Source: Eubacteriales bacterium (lineage in GTDB: Bacteria; Bacillota_A; Clostridia; Christensenellales; Aristaeellaceae). From it: 8,493 bases of DNA. The translations under genes and the position numbers were made by a program. The stretch lies in the NCBI GenBank assembly GCA_029974855.1, contig JARKQO010000090.1, positions 1 to 8,493 of the forward strand, written 5' to 3'. Within the stretch, counting starts at the first letter, position 1. Each line of letters opens with the position of its first letter. The notes below the pieces were generated by a model. It saw only the letters and a program-made list of their open reading frames with translations, ran no database searches and was not told the DNA's origin. Of the stretch, positions 1-6,650 are shown piece by piece.

Positions 1-678
1 CCTTCCGTCCAGGATCGTCACCACCCGGGAGGCATTTTGGGCGATGTTCCAGTCATGGGTGATCATGATGATGGTGTGGCCCTCGGCGTTGAGCTCCCGA
101 AACAGGGCCATCACCTGCTTGCCCGTGGCCTGGTCCAGGGCTCCGGTGGGTTCGTCCGCCAGCAAAATAGTGGGGTGGGTGGCCAGGGCCCGGGCGATGG
201 CCACCCGCTGCTGCTGGCCCCCGGAAAGCTGGTTGGGCAGGTGGTACAGCTTTTCCTGAAGCCCCACCCGGTTCAGCATTTCCTCCGCCCGCTGGCGGCG
301 CTTGTGCTGGGGCATCCCGGAGTAAATCAAAGGCAACTCCACATTGCTCAGGGCGTTTTGCCTGGGCAGAAGCTGGAAGGACTGGAACACGAAGCCGATC
401 TCCTTGTTGCGGATGGCGGCCAGCTCGTTGGGCTCCAGGTCCTGAATCCGGCGGCCGTGGAGGATGTACTCCCCGGAGGTGGGGGTGTCCAGGCAGCCGA
501 TGATGTTCATCAGCGTGCTTTTGCCGGAGCCGCTGGGGCCCAGGACGCTGAGAAATTCCCCCTCCTGGATGGACAGGCGCACGTCCCGCAGCACGGGCTG
601 CCACTCGTCCCCCATCCAGTAGGCCTTGCAGATGTCCGTCATCTCAAAGAAGGGGCGCTGGGAAGCTGTTTGTCGCAT
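1..678 (-). CDS. ABC transporter ATP-binding protein, MacB/LolD type (3' end cut by window)
   Basis: Nucleotide-binding subunit of an ABC exporter, expected to hydrolyse ATP at the cytoplasmic face and drive a FtsX/MacB-type permease. The 226 visible residues run open to the window edge. They contain every catalytic motif: Walker A GPSGSGKST (residues 47-55), Q-loop Q99 in GFVFQS, signature LSGGQQQR (151-158), Walker B ILLADEP (171-177) with catalytic E176, D-loop GALD, and switch H208 in ITHD. Family members are about 220-240 residues, so only the extreme C-terminus should be missing. The ATG at 676-678 was chosen because GGGGGAG lies just upstream and it starts 13 bp after the adaptor stop codon, which suggests co-transcription. 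The adaptor partner and the LPRQNALSNVELPL segment after the Q-loop fit the MacB/LolD group (established family knowledge). The permease partner is presumably just outside the window (inference). Confidence 0.95.
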   Translation of the reverse strand, partial: MRQTASQRPFFEMTDICKAYWMGDEWQPVLRDVRLSIQEGEFLSVLGPSGSGKSTLMNIIGCLDTPTSGEYILHGRRIQDLEPNELAAIRNKEIGFVFQSFQLLPRQNALSNVELPLIYSGMPQHKRRQRAEEMLNRVGLQEKLYHLPNQLSGGQQQRVAIARALATHPTILLADEPTGALDQATGKQVMALFRELNAEGHTIIMITHDWNIAQNASRVVTILDGR

Positions 679-691
679 CTTCTCTCCCCCG

Positions 692-1639
692 TCAGTTGCC
701 CATGGCGGCTTCCATGTCGTCCCGGCTTTGGCGCATCTCCCGCATGGAGCCGGAGGAGGCCCCGCCCATGGTGAAGAAGCGGCTCATATCCATGCTCATG
801 TAATAGGCGGTTTCGCCCTCGGCCAGCCCTTGGAGGATCTGCACGTTCTGGCCGTCGGAGACGCCGGTTTCCACATAGCGGACGTTCATGCCGCCTTCCT
901 GGTTCTTCACCAGCACATAGGGCTTGTTGTACTCGTCGTAGGCCAGGGCCTTCAGGCTGAGGCTGACGCAACCCTTGGCCTCCTTGTTGAGCATGGTCAC
1001 CTCCACGCTCATGCCGGAGCGGATGTTCTCCGCAGCCTCAATCTGGAGCTTCACCCCGTAGAAGCTGACCCCGCCCTCCTTGGTGGCGTCCCGGGCGATT
1101 TCGCTGACTGTTCCGGTGACGGTTTCCTCCAGGGCGTTCAGGTACACCTTGCCCTGCTTGCCCAAGGACAGCGCGCCGATGTCGTACTCATCCACGTCCA
1201 CGCTGATCTCCAAAGTGGCATAGTCCACGATCCGGGCGATTTGGGAGCCCGCCTGAAGCTGGTCCTCCGGGTCCACGTACAGCTCGTCTACAGTGCCGCT
1301 TTCCACTGCCGTTACCCGGGTGCCGTCCGCGGCCCGCAAAAGGGGCTGGCCCGCCTGTACCACGTCCCCCTCCTTCACGTACAGCTCCTTGATCTTCAGG
1401 GCCTCCTTGGCGGTCTGCACCTTGTTGGTGACCGGGGTCAGGTTGCCGGAGAAGCTGTAATAGGTGGAAATGTCGCGGATTTTGGCCACATCCTGGGCAT
1501 AGAGGTCCGCCACCTGCCGGTTTACCTGGACCGCTCCATAGGCCACCAAGGCCAGGATCAGCACCAAAATGATCCAGGGCCATTTCTTCCTGCGCTTTTT
1601 TCTCTTGGGATCGGGAATGGGTGGGTTGCTGTGAGCCAT
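692..1639 (-). CDS. MacA/HlyD-type efflux adaptor (membrane fusion protein), short form
   Basis: Predicted extracytoplasmic adaptor of an ABC export system, 315 residues. After a very basic cytoplasmic N-terminus (KRKKRRKK, residues 12-19) there is one membrane anchor (about 20-37). Two lipoyl-like strands follow directly: IKELYVKEGDVVQAGQPLL (83-101) and SGTVDELYVDPEDQLQAGS (114-132). Next are a beta-barrel segment with the VDVDEYDIGAL pattern (about 143-215) and a membrane-proximal segment (about 225-280). The long coiled-coil hairpin that normally separates the two lipoyl halves is absent. The tail is rich in methionine (8 Met in residues 281-313). The ATG at 1637-1639 is preceded by GAAAGGA. 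The gene sits behind its own promoter and 13 bp ahead of the ATPase gene, so the pair should act together. Substrate unknown. Family assignment is confident; specific function is not. Confidence 0.9.
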   Translation of the reverse strand: MAHSNPPIPDPKRKKRRKKWPWIILVLILALVAYGAVQVNRQVADLYAQDVAKIRDISTYYSFSGNLTPVTNKVQTAKEALKIKELYVKEGDVVQAGQPLLRAADGTRVTAVESGTVDELYVDPEDQLQAGSQIARIVDYATLEISVDVDEYDIGALSLGKQGKVYLNALEETVTGTVSEIARDATKEGGVSFYGVKLQIEAAENIRSGMSVEVTMLNKEAKGCVSLSLKALAYDEYNKPYVLVKNQEGGMNVRYVETGVSDGQNVQILQGLAEGETAYYMSMDMSRFFTMGGASSGSMREMRQSRDDMEAAMGN

Positions 1640-1694
1640 GAGAGAAAATCCTTTCTTTGGCCGCGCCGCGTTCTGCGCAAAGGGGGCGGTCGGG

Positions 1695-1710
1695 GCGGCC
1701 TTGAGGCCGC
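1695..1710. promoter_or_regulatory. Perfect palindrome at the predicted transcript start (possible operator or 5' hairpin)
   Basis: The sequence GCGGCCT-TG-AGGCCGC has two 7-bp arms. Read on the minus strand, it begins about 3 nt after the start predicted for the adaptor/ATPase promoter. It could be a protein-binding operator that blocks initiation, or a stabilising hairpin at the 5' end of the mRNA. It is not followed by a T-run in that direction, so it is not a normal terminator. A palindrome of this size can arise by chance in GC-rich DNA, so function is inferred from position only. Confidence 0.4.
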
Positions 1711-1712
1711 GA

Positions 1713-1748
1713 TGGGTGAATTATAAATCGACTAACTATTTTTGTAAA
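1713..1748 (-). promoter_or_regulatory. Sigma-A-type promoter for the adaptor/ATPase operon
   Basis: On the minus strand, TTTACA (plus-strand positions 1743-1748; 5 of 6 matches to TTGACA) is followed by a 17-bp spacer and then a perfect TATAAT (1720-1725). The start of transcription is predicted near 1713, giving a leader of about 74 nt before the adaptor ATG. The AT-rich block stands out sharply from the GC-rich surroundings. This is the best promoter match in the window. Confidence 0.8.
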
Positions 1749-1751
1749 GGG

Positions 1752-1787
1752 AAAGCCGTCCCCAAAGGTGCCTTGGGAGCGGTTTTT
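1752..1787 (-). terminator. Probable intrinsic terminator after the inhibitor gene (possibly bidirectional)
   Basis: Read on the minus strand there is an A-run (AAAAA), a stem arm CCGCTCCCAAGG, a CA loop, the opposing arm CCTTTGGGGACGG with small bulges, and then the T-rich CTTTCCCTTT. On the plus strand the same inverted repeat is followed by TTTTT, so it has a two-way form. It lies 32 bp past the stop codon of the inhibitor gene and directly before the next promoter, whose -35 box overlaps the T-rich tail. The stem is imperfect, so efficiency is uncertain. Confidence 0.55.
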
Positions 1788-1819
1788 ACAGTACGTTCAC
1801 ATTTGGGAAAAAGGAAGAA

Positions 1820-2308
1820 TCAGGAAGAAATACCCGCGTCCCCGCCCGAGCCTTCAAGCGCCAGCGGCCCCCGGCTCATGTTCACCAGGCTCAGGGTTCC
1901 ATCCTCCTTCACGGTCAAATCCACCCGGTAGGACAGGATCACCTCTTCCTCCCAGGGCCGGGCTTCCTCAAAGAGCAGCGTGACATTCCCCCGGGCCCCC
2001 TCCTGGGCGGCAAAGACGTACACCTGGGTTCCGCCCGCGCCCACGTACCCCTCCGGGACCTGGGTGGGCTCGTATTCCTGGGATATCTCCAAAAGCATCC
2101 CCTCGGGGGAGATCTGATAGCTCCACTCATAGCCGGTGGAGGGATTGCTGTCCAACCGGATGCGCGCCGCCTTGCCCCCTTGCTCCAGGGTGAATTTTGC
2201 CCCGGCGATGGTCTCCGTATTCTCCTTGCGGATCAAAAACAACCCTCCGGCCAGCAGGCCCAGGACCACCAGCGCCACGATCAGCCAAACCCACCATCGC
2301 TTTTTCAT
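1820..2308 (-). CDS. Membrane-anchored chagasin-like (I42 family) cysteine peptidase inhibitor
   Basis: Predicted to inhibit papain-like cysteine peptidases by inserting loops into the active-site cleft. The 162-residue protein starts MKKRWW, has one membrane segment or uncleaved signal (about 5-26), and then a soluble domain outside the membrane. The three loop signatures of the I42 family appear in the right order: NPSTGYEW (55-62; family NPTTGYxW), GAGG followed by aromatic strands (90-99), and ARPWE (116-120; family RPWE). The domain length of about 100 residues is also usual. The ATG at 2306-2308 was chosen over an upstream in-frame ATG at 2363-2365 because AAAGGAGGG lies 9 nt ahead of it and the resulting N-terminus is a clean basic-plus-hydrophobic signal. 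The gene is followed by a probable terminator, so it may be transcribed alone. I see no convincing promoter for it. Its target is unknown; no C1-type peptidase gene is visible here. Confidence 0.85.
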   Translation of the reverse strand: MKKRWWVWLIVALVVLGLLAGGLFLIRKENTETIAGAKFTLEQGGKAARIRLDSNPSTGYEWSYQISPEGMLLEISQEYEPTQVPEGYVGAGGTQVYVFAAQEGARGNVTLLFEEARPWEEEVILSYRVDLTVKEDGTLSLVNMSRGPLALEGSGGDAGISS

Positions 2309-2471
2309 CCTTACAATCCCTCCTTTTGTACTTGAAAGGACTTCATTTTGAAAACCCTTCCCCATTCAGACGGTCCACACCTGCCTTTGTTCCCAAAAGG
2401 AGGAAGAAAATGTAAAAGTTGCCTTTCCGGCGTCCCCAGGGGGCTGGAGGGTAGTAATCCAGGAAAGACTC

Positions 2472-2480
2472 TGCTATAAT
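2472..2480 (+). promoter_or_regulatory. Extended -10 promoter of the rightward operon
   Basis: TGC-TATAAT is a perfect -10 box with the TG extension. The -35 position at 17-bp spacing (TAGTAA, 2452-2457) matches TTGACA at only 3 of 6 bases, which is tolerable with an extended -10. Transcription should start near 2487, giving a leader of about 60 nt to the GTG start at 2547. An ATG at 2481 lies before that start point and so cannot be the translation start. Confidence 0.7.
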
Positions 2481-2496
2481 ATGACTGTTTATACGA

Positions 2497-2519
2497 ATAC
2501 GGTCATAGAGTATACGGTC
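2497..2519 (+). promoter_or_regulatory. Two direct copies of ATACGGTC, candidate operator
   Basis: ATACGGTC occurs at 2497-2504 and again at 2512-2519, spaced 15 bp start to start. Both copies lie about 11 to 33 nt downstream of the predicted transcript start. A third core, ACGGTC, lies at 2370-2375 on the inhibitor side of the same intergenic region. Part of the first copy also forms a degenerate dyad with GACTGT at 2483-2488. This is a suitable place for a repressor to bind, and a TetR-family gene lies in the operon. The link between that protein and these repeats is inference. Confidence 0.45.
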
Positions 2520-2531
2520 GCTTTCTGCCAT

Positions 2532-2540
2532 AAAAGGAGG
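2532..2540 (+). promoter_or_regulatory. Ribosome binding site that sets the GTG start of the ATPase gene
   Basis: AAAAGGAGG lies 6 nt before the GTG at 2547. The longer in-frame reading from 2481 would add 22 residues without ABC-family similarity and would begin upstream of the predicted transcript start, so the GTG is preferred. Confidence 0.8.
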
Positions 2541-2546
2541 GTTCCT

Positions 2547-3248
2547 GTGTCCTACATCACCTTTGAAAAGATTACCAAGGAATATCATACCGGGGGAGAA
2601 AGGGTGCTGGCCGCGGACCAGGTGAGCTTTGCCATGGAAAAGGGCGAGCTTTGCGTGGTACTGGGCCCCAGCGGCGCGGGCAAGACCACCATCCTCAATC
2701 TCCTGGGAGGCATGGACCAGGCCACCTCCGGCCGCATCGTGGTGGACGGCAAGGAGATCACCCGCATGGGGGGGCCGGAGCTGACCCAGTACCGCCGTAC
2801 CGATGTGGGCTTTGTGTTCCAGTTCTACAACCTGATGCCCACCCTCACCGCCCTGGAGAACGTGGAGCTGGCCCGGCAGGTCTCTCCCAAGGCCCTCTCT
2901 CCCCTGGAGGTGCTGGAGCAGGTGGGCCTGGCCGGGCGGCTGAATAACTTTCCTGCCCAGCTTTCCGGCGGGGAGCAACAGCGGGTCTCCATCGCCAGGG
3001 CCCTGTGCAAGAACCCGGCCTTGCTTTTGTGCGACGAGCCCACCGGGGCTTTGGACAGCAAAACCGGCCTCCAGGTGCTGAAGCTGCTTTGCGATGTGCG
3101 CCAGCGCTATGGCTCCACGGTGGCCCTCATCACCCACAACGAGGCCATCGCGCCTTTGGCGGACCGGGTCATCCGGGTGCGCAGCGGCCGCATGGAAAGC
3201 GTGGAGACGAACCCGCGCCCCGCCACTGTGGAGGAGATCGCATGGTGA
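2547..3248 (+). CDS. ABC transporter ATP-binding protein, MacB/LolD/SalX type
   Basis: ATPase subunit of an exporter whose permease is the next gene. The 233 residues include Walker [10 protein letters not shown] (40-48), Q-loop Q92 in GFVFQFYNL, signature LSGGEQQR (139-146), Walker B LLLCDEP (159-165) with E164, D-loop GALD, and switch H197 in ITHN. All catalytic residues are intact and the length is normal. The start is a GTG with a strong AAAAGGAGG site. The stop overlaps the permease start by 7 bp (ATGGTGA), a usual sign of translational coupling and a fixed subunit ratio. It is clearly related to the ATPase at the left edge but differs throughout (for example CDEP versus ADEP, GEQQR versus GQQQR), so the two are not a recent duplication. 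Substrate unknown. Confidence 0.96.
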   Translation: MSYITFEKITKEYHTGGERVLAADQVSFAMEKGELCVVLGPSGAGKTTILNLLGGMDQATSGRIVVDGKEITRMGGPELTQYRRTDVGFVFQFYNLMPTLTALENVELARQVSPKALSPLEVLEQVGLAGRLNNFPAQLSGGEQQRVSIARALCKNPALLLCDEPTGALDSKTGLQVLKLLCDVRQRYGSTVALITHNEAIAPLADRVIRVRSGRMESVETNPRPATVEEIAW

Positions 3249-5548
3249 AGAGCGCCCTGCGCCTGAAGCTGGCCCGGGACATGTGGCGCAGCCGGGCCCA
3301 GTTTGTGGCGATGATCTTGCTTTGCGCCTTGGGAACCTGGTGCTTCAGCGGTTTGGACGCCTTTTGGCGCATGCTGGAAACCTCCAGCCAGACCTATTTT
3401 CAGCGGCAGAACATGGCGGAGCTATGGGTCTATCTGTCCCCGGTGGACCGGGAGGCCATGACCCGGCTGAAAGGGCTGCCCGGCGTTCAGGACGTTCAGG
3501 CCCGCCTGGCCCTGGAGATGACCGTGGATCTGCCCCAGGAGCCCACGGTGGCCATCCACGCCTTCGACGGGGAACCCCGCGTCAACGTTCCCTTGATTCG
3601 GGAGGGGGAGGCTTTGACCGGCGGGGATCAGCGAAGCTGCCTTTTGGAGGAGCAGTTCGCCAGGGCCAACGGCTTCTCCCCGGGGGATAGGATTACCCTG
3701 AAATGGAATGGGGACACCATTGATTTTACCATCGGGGGTTTGTGCATCAGCCCCGAGCATGTGATCACCGCCAAGGACGTGCGGCCCGATCCCAGCGCCT
3801 ATGGGTTTCTGATCTGCTCCGCCGCCGCGCTGCCCCAGGTTGCCTACAACGAGGCGGTGGTGACCTTGGCACCTGGGACAGACAAGGACGCGGTCCAACG
3901 GGCCATCCAGACCCTGTACCCCCAGGCTTTGGTGATTAGCCGGGAGGGCCACGGCAGCACTTCCGTCATCCAGTCGGACGTGGCGATGTTCCGGAACCTG
4001 TCCTATCTGTTTCCGCTGCTGGCCTTTGGGGTGGCGGCCTTGATCGTGCTTACCACCCTCACCCGGATGATCCAGAACCAGCGCATCATGATCGGCACCC
4101 TGAAATCCTTGGGTTACCGGGACGGCACCGTGCGGAGGCACTACCTGGCCTACGCCCTGTACCCCTCCCTTTTGGGTGCGCTGCTGGGGCTCATTACGGG
4201 CCGGGTCAGCCTGCCCTACATCCTGTGGGCCGCGGAAACGGCCTCCATGGTGCTGCCCTATTGCTTGCAAGCGCCCATCTCTTTGGCGGCCTGGGTGATG
4301 ACCGGGGTGGCGGTAGCCCTGTCCGTTTTGATCTGCCTGCGCACCTATCAGAAAAACGCCCGGGAGTGGCCCGCCGCTTTACTCCGGGCCAAGGCCCCCA
4401 AGGCGGGGCGCAGGCTGCTGCTGGAGCGCATTGCCCCGCTGTGGGGCCGCCTGGGCTTCAACGGCAAGATGGTGGTGCGCAACCTGTTCCGCAACAAGCT
4501 CCGGACTTTGATCTCCTTTGTGGGCACCTTGTGCTGCACCATGCTGCTGATCAGCTCCATGGGCCTCCAGGACAGCGTCCATTTCTTCATCGGCCGCTAC
4601 TATACCCACACCCTCCGCTATGACCTCAGGGCCGATCTGGATTCCACGGCGGGAACAAGCGAATCTTACGAAAAGCGCATCCGGGCCGGTTGGGTGGAAG
4701 CCGTCATGGAAAAGGGGATCACCTTGGCCGCCCAGGGGGCTTCCCGCACCACCACCCTGACGGTCCTTGAAGGAGATCAGCGGCTTCTATACCTGGGGGA
4801 GAACGAAAGCTACCTGCCTTTGGGGGATCAGGGGGTCTACCTGACCCGCAAGCTGGCGGAGGGGATGGGCGTGAAAATCGGCGACCTGGTGCGCATCAGC
4901 CTCCCCGGGGACCATGAGCCGGTGATGGCCCCCGTGGCCGGGTTTTGCCACGTGAACATCAGCCAGGGGGTGTACATGACCCGGGCCGCCTGGGAAGGCT
5001 GGCGCAAAGGTCCCTGCCGGCCCACGGCGCTGCTGCTTCAGGAGCCCGCCCCGGAGGCCCTGCGGCAGCTTGAGGACATGGACGAGGTGGAGCGCCTCAA
5101 GGACCCGCAGCGTCAAAGCCAGCAGATGCTGACGCTGCTGCAGAGCATGATGGGCATGTTCATGCTGATGTCCGCCGTGGCCCTGGGGCTGGCCTTTGTG
5201 GTGCAGTACAACATGGGCGTCCTCAATTTTATGGAGCGGTACCGGGAGTATGCCACTTTGAAGGTGCTGGGGTACCATCAAAAGGAGATCCGCCGCCTGA
5301 TCGAGCATGAAAACAACCTGGTGATGGTGCTGGGGGTTTTGGGGGGCATGCTGCCGGGCCGGGCCTTCACGGCGCTGATCCTCAAGACCTGCGAGGGGCA
5401 GCACACGGTGTTCGCCTCTACGGTGAACTGGCCCTCCTATGCGGTGTCCGGCGCGGTGGCCATCGCCTTTTCCCTGTTCGTCACCTGGACGCTGACCCGC
5501 AAGGTCAGGACCATCGACATGGTGGAGGCCCTCAAGAGTGTGGAATAA
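3242..5548 (+). CDS. ABC transporter permease with two FtsX/MacB-type modules
   Basis: Integral membrane subunit of 768 residues, partner of the preceding ATPase. By hydrophobicity it has eight membrane segments in a 1+3+1+3 layout: TM1 about 20-38, a large outer domain 40-250, TM2-4 about 253-273, 301-325 and 347-367, a basic cytoplasmic linker 368-420, TM5 about 422-442, a second outer domain 443-630, and TM6-8 about 633-658, 691-712 and 731-752. The internal duplication is visible in matching FtsX cores: IGTLKSLGYRDGTVRR (284-299) and YATLKVLGYHQKEIRR (670-685), each followed by a hydrophobic stretch ending in GR. The ATG at 3242 is used because it overlaps the ATPase stop and gives a typical basic N-terminus before TM1; the frame stays open upstream but only as ATPase shadow. 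Such permeases usually work by mechanotransmission to outer domains or adaptors rather than by a classical channel (family knowledge). Substrate unknown. Confidence 0.94.
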   Translation: MVKSALRLKLARDMWRSRAQFVAMILLCALGTWCFSGLDAFWRMLETSSQTYFQRQNMAELWVYLSPVDREAMTRLKGLPGVQDVQARLALEMTVDLPQEPTVAIHAFDGEPRVNVPLIREGEALTGGDQRSCLLEEQFARANGFSPGDRITLKWNGDTIDFTIGGLCISPEHVITAKDVRPDPSAYGFLICSAAALPQVAYNEAVVTLAPGTDKDAVQRAIQTLYPQALVISREGHGSTSVIQSDVAMFRNLSYLFPLLAFGVAALIVLTTLTRMIQNQRIMIGTLKSLGYRDGTVRRHYLAYALYPSLLGALLGLITGRVSLPYILWAAETASMVLPYCLQAPISLAAWVMTGVAVALSVLICLRTYQKNAREWPAALLRAKAPKAGRRLLLERIAPLWGRLGFNGKMVVRNLFRNKLRTLISFVGTLCCTMLLISSMGLQDSVHFFIGRYYTHTLRYDLRADLDSTAGTSESYEKRIRAGWVEAVMEKGITLAAQGASRTTTLTVLEGDQRLLYLGENESYLPLGDQGVYLTRKLAEGMGVKIGDLVRISLPGDHEPVMAPVAGFCHVNISQGVYMTRAAWEGWRKGPCRPTALLLQEPAPEALRQLEDMDEVERLKDPQRQSQQMLTLLQSMMGMFMLMSAVALGLAFVVQYNMGVLNFMERYREYATLKVLGYHQKEIRRLIEHENNLVMVLGVLGGMLPGRAFTALILKTCEGQHTVFASTVNWPSYAVSGAVAIAFSLFVTWTLTRKVRTIDMVEALKSVE

Positions 5549-5576
5549 AGGATCGACAACGAAGGGATTGGACGTT

Positions 5577-6635
5577 ATGATGAAGAAGTATTGGATTGGG
5601 TTTCTGGTTTGCATGCTGATGCCCCTGGCCGCCGGCGCCGAAAGCGCGGTTCCGGCCGCCCCCGCCACGGCCAACGGTGTGGTGAAGGCGGTGCAAACCC
5701 ATCACATCACGGCCCCCTTCAGTAGCACTTTGCTGCCCTTTGACTGGAGCCCGGGGGACGCGGTCCAGGCGGGGGATATTCTTTTTGAGCTGGATACCCA
5801 GAAGGTCTACGCCCCTGAGGAGGGGACGTTCTCCCTCTTCGCCCGGGAGGGGGAGCTGGCGGAAGATGTGATCCGGCAATACGGCGGCCTGGGCTCCATC
5901 CAAAAGAGCCAGCCCTTTGTCATCAACTGCACCACCCGGGGCGCTTACCAGGAGGTGGACACCAAGTTCGTGTCCGTGGGGGAAACCCTGTACTTCCGCC
6001 TTACCCAGGACAACAAGGTGGAAGGCCAGGGCCGGGTCATCGCCGTCACCCCCTCGGGCTACACCCTCCAGATCACCCAGGACGAGTTTGAAATGGGCAA
6101 GCGGGTTAAGCTCTACCGGCAGGAGAAAAAGACCAGCCGTTCCTGCGTGGGGGAAGGGAACATCTCCAGGGCCCTGGAGCAGCCCGTGCTAGGCGCTGGC
6201 CGGGTGTTGCGCTGCCCGGTCCAGGACGGCCAAAGGGTATCCAAGGGCGATCTGCTGTTTGAGACCGTGGCTGCGGACGCCGCCCCCGGGGCGGCCACGG
6301 TCATCGCCGTTCCCCTCTCCGGGGTGCTGGACGCGCCAAAGGTGGCTGTAGGCCAGCAGGTGTACAAGGGCCAGGCCTTGATCAGCCTCCAGGACGCCTC
6401 CGCCCTGAAGGTGGTGGCCCAGGTGGACGAGGTGGACCTGCCCCGCCTGCGGGTGGGCAGCGGCGTTACCATCGTCTTTGACAGCTACCCGGACCAAAGG
6501 GTCCCGGGCACGGTGGCGGCCATTTCAAGCCTGGGGGAGGTGAGGCAAAACGCCACCTATTACGACGTGGACATCAGCTTTGCCACCGGATTGGACATCC
6601 GGCTGCTGATGAACGCCACGGTGACATTGCCCTAA
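5577..6635 (+). CDS. Secreted HlyD/MacA-type adaptor with two lipoyl-like units
   Basis: Probable extracytoplasmic partner of the preceding FtsX-type exporter, 352 residues. The N-terminus MMKKYW plus a hydrophobic stretch to about residue 21 looks like a signal peptide (possible cleavage after AGA, 19-21) or an anchor; there is no clear lipobox. A first lipoyl-like unit (about 34-95; WSPGDAVQAGDILFELD at 57-73) is followed by a beta-rich insert (about 110-182). A second lipoyl-like unit (about 203-272; VQDGQRVSKGDLLFE and VAVGQQVYKGQALIS) leads into a beta-barrel segment (278-335; AQVDEVDLPRL at 281-291). No long coiled-coil hairpin is present. ATG codons at 5577 and 5580 are both possible; AAGGGA at 5562-5567 favours 5577. 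It starts 28 bp after the permease stop. The family call rests on the VxxGQxVxxGxxL repeats and the barrel motif, which resembles that of the leftward adaptor. Confidence 0.85.
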   Translation: MMKKYWIGFLVCMLMPLAAGAESAVPAAPATANGVVKAVQTHHITAPFSSTLLPFDWSPGDAVQAGDILFELDTQKVYAPEEGTFSLFAREGELAEDVIRQYGGLGSIQKSQPFVINCTTRGAYQEVDTKFVSVGETLYFRLTQDNKVEGQGRVIAVTPSGYTLQITQDEFEMGKRVKLYRQEKKTSRSCVGEGNISRALEQPVLGAGRVLRCPVQDGQRVSKGDLLFETVAADAAPGAATVIAVPLSGVLDAPKVAVGQQVYKGQALISLQDASALKVVAQVDEVDLPRLRVGSGVTIVFDSYPDQRVPGTVAAISSLGEVRQNATYYDVDISFATGLDIRLLMNATVTLP

Positions 6636-6650
6636 GGAGGAAAGAGCTTC

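Noticed and set aside
37..774. Long plus-strand open frames over 37-774, 626-1726 and similar stretches
   Set aside because: They are antisense shadows of the ATPase and adaptor genes, with low-complexity G/H/L-rich translations and no family motifs.
2309..2365. Longer inhibitor protein starting at the ATG at 2363-2365
   Set aside because: It would put 19 extra residues before an ideal signal/anchor sequence. The AAAGGAGGG site points to the ATG at 2306-2308.
2309..2471. Promoter for the inhibitor gene on the minus strand
   Set aside because: Candidate boxes such as TTTTCA with TACAAA at 18-bp spacing match consensus weakly; nothing stands out enough to annotate.
2481..2546. ATPase start at the ATG at 2481
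   Set aside because: It abuts the -10 box and lies before the predicted transcript start. The GTG at 2547 has a strong ribosome binding site and fits the family N-terminus.
3005..3241. Upstream extension of the permease reading frame to an ATG at 3005
   Set aside because: It lies wholly inside the ATPase gene, encodes a proline/arginine-rich shadow sequence, and the ATG at 3242 gives a normal permease N-terminus with a coupled start.
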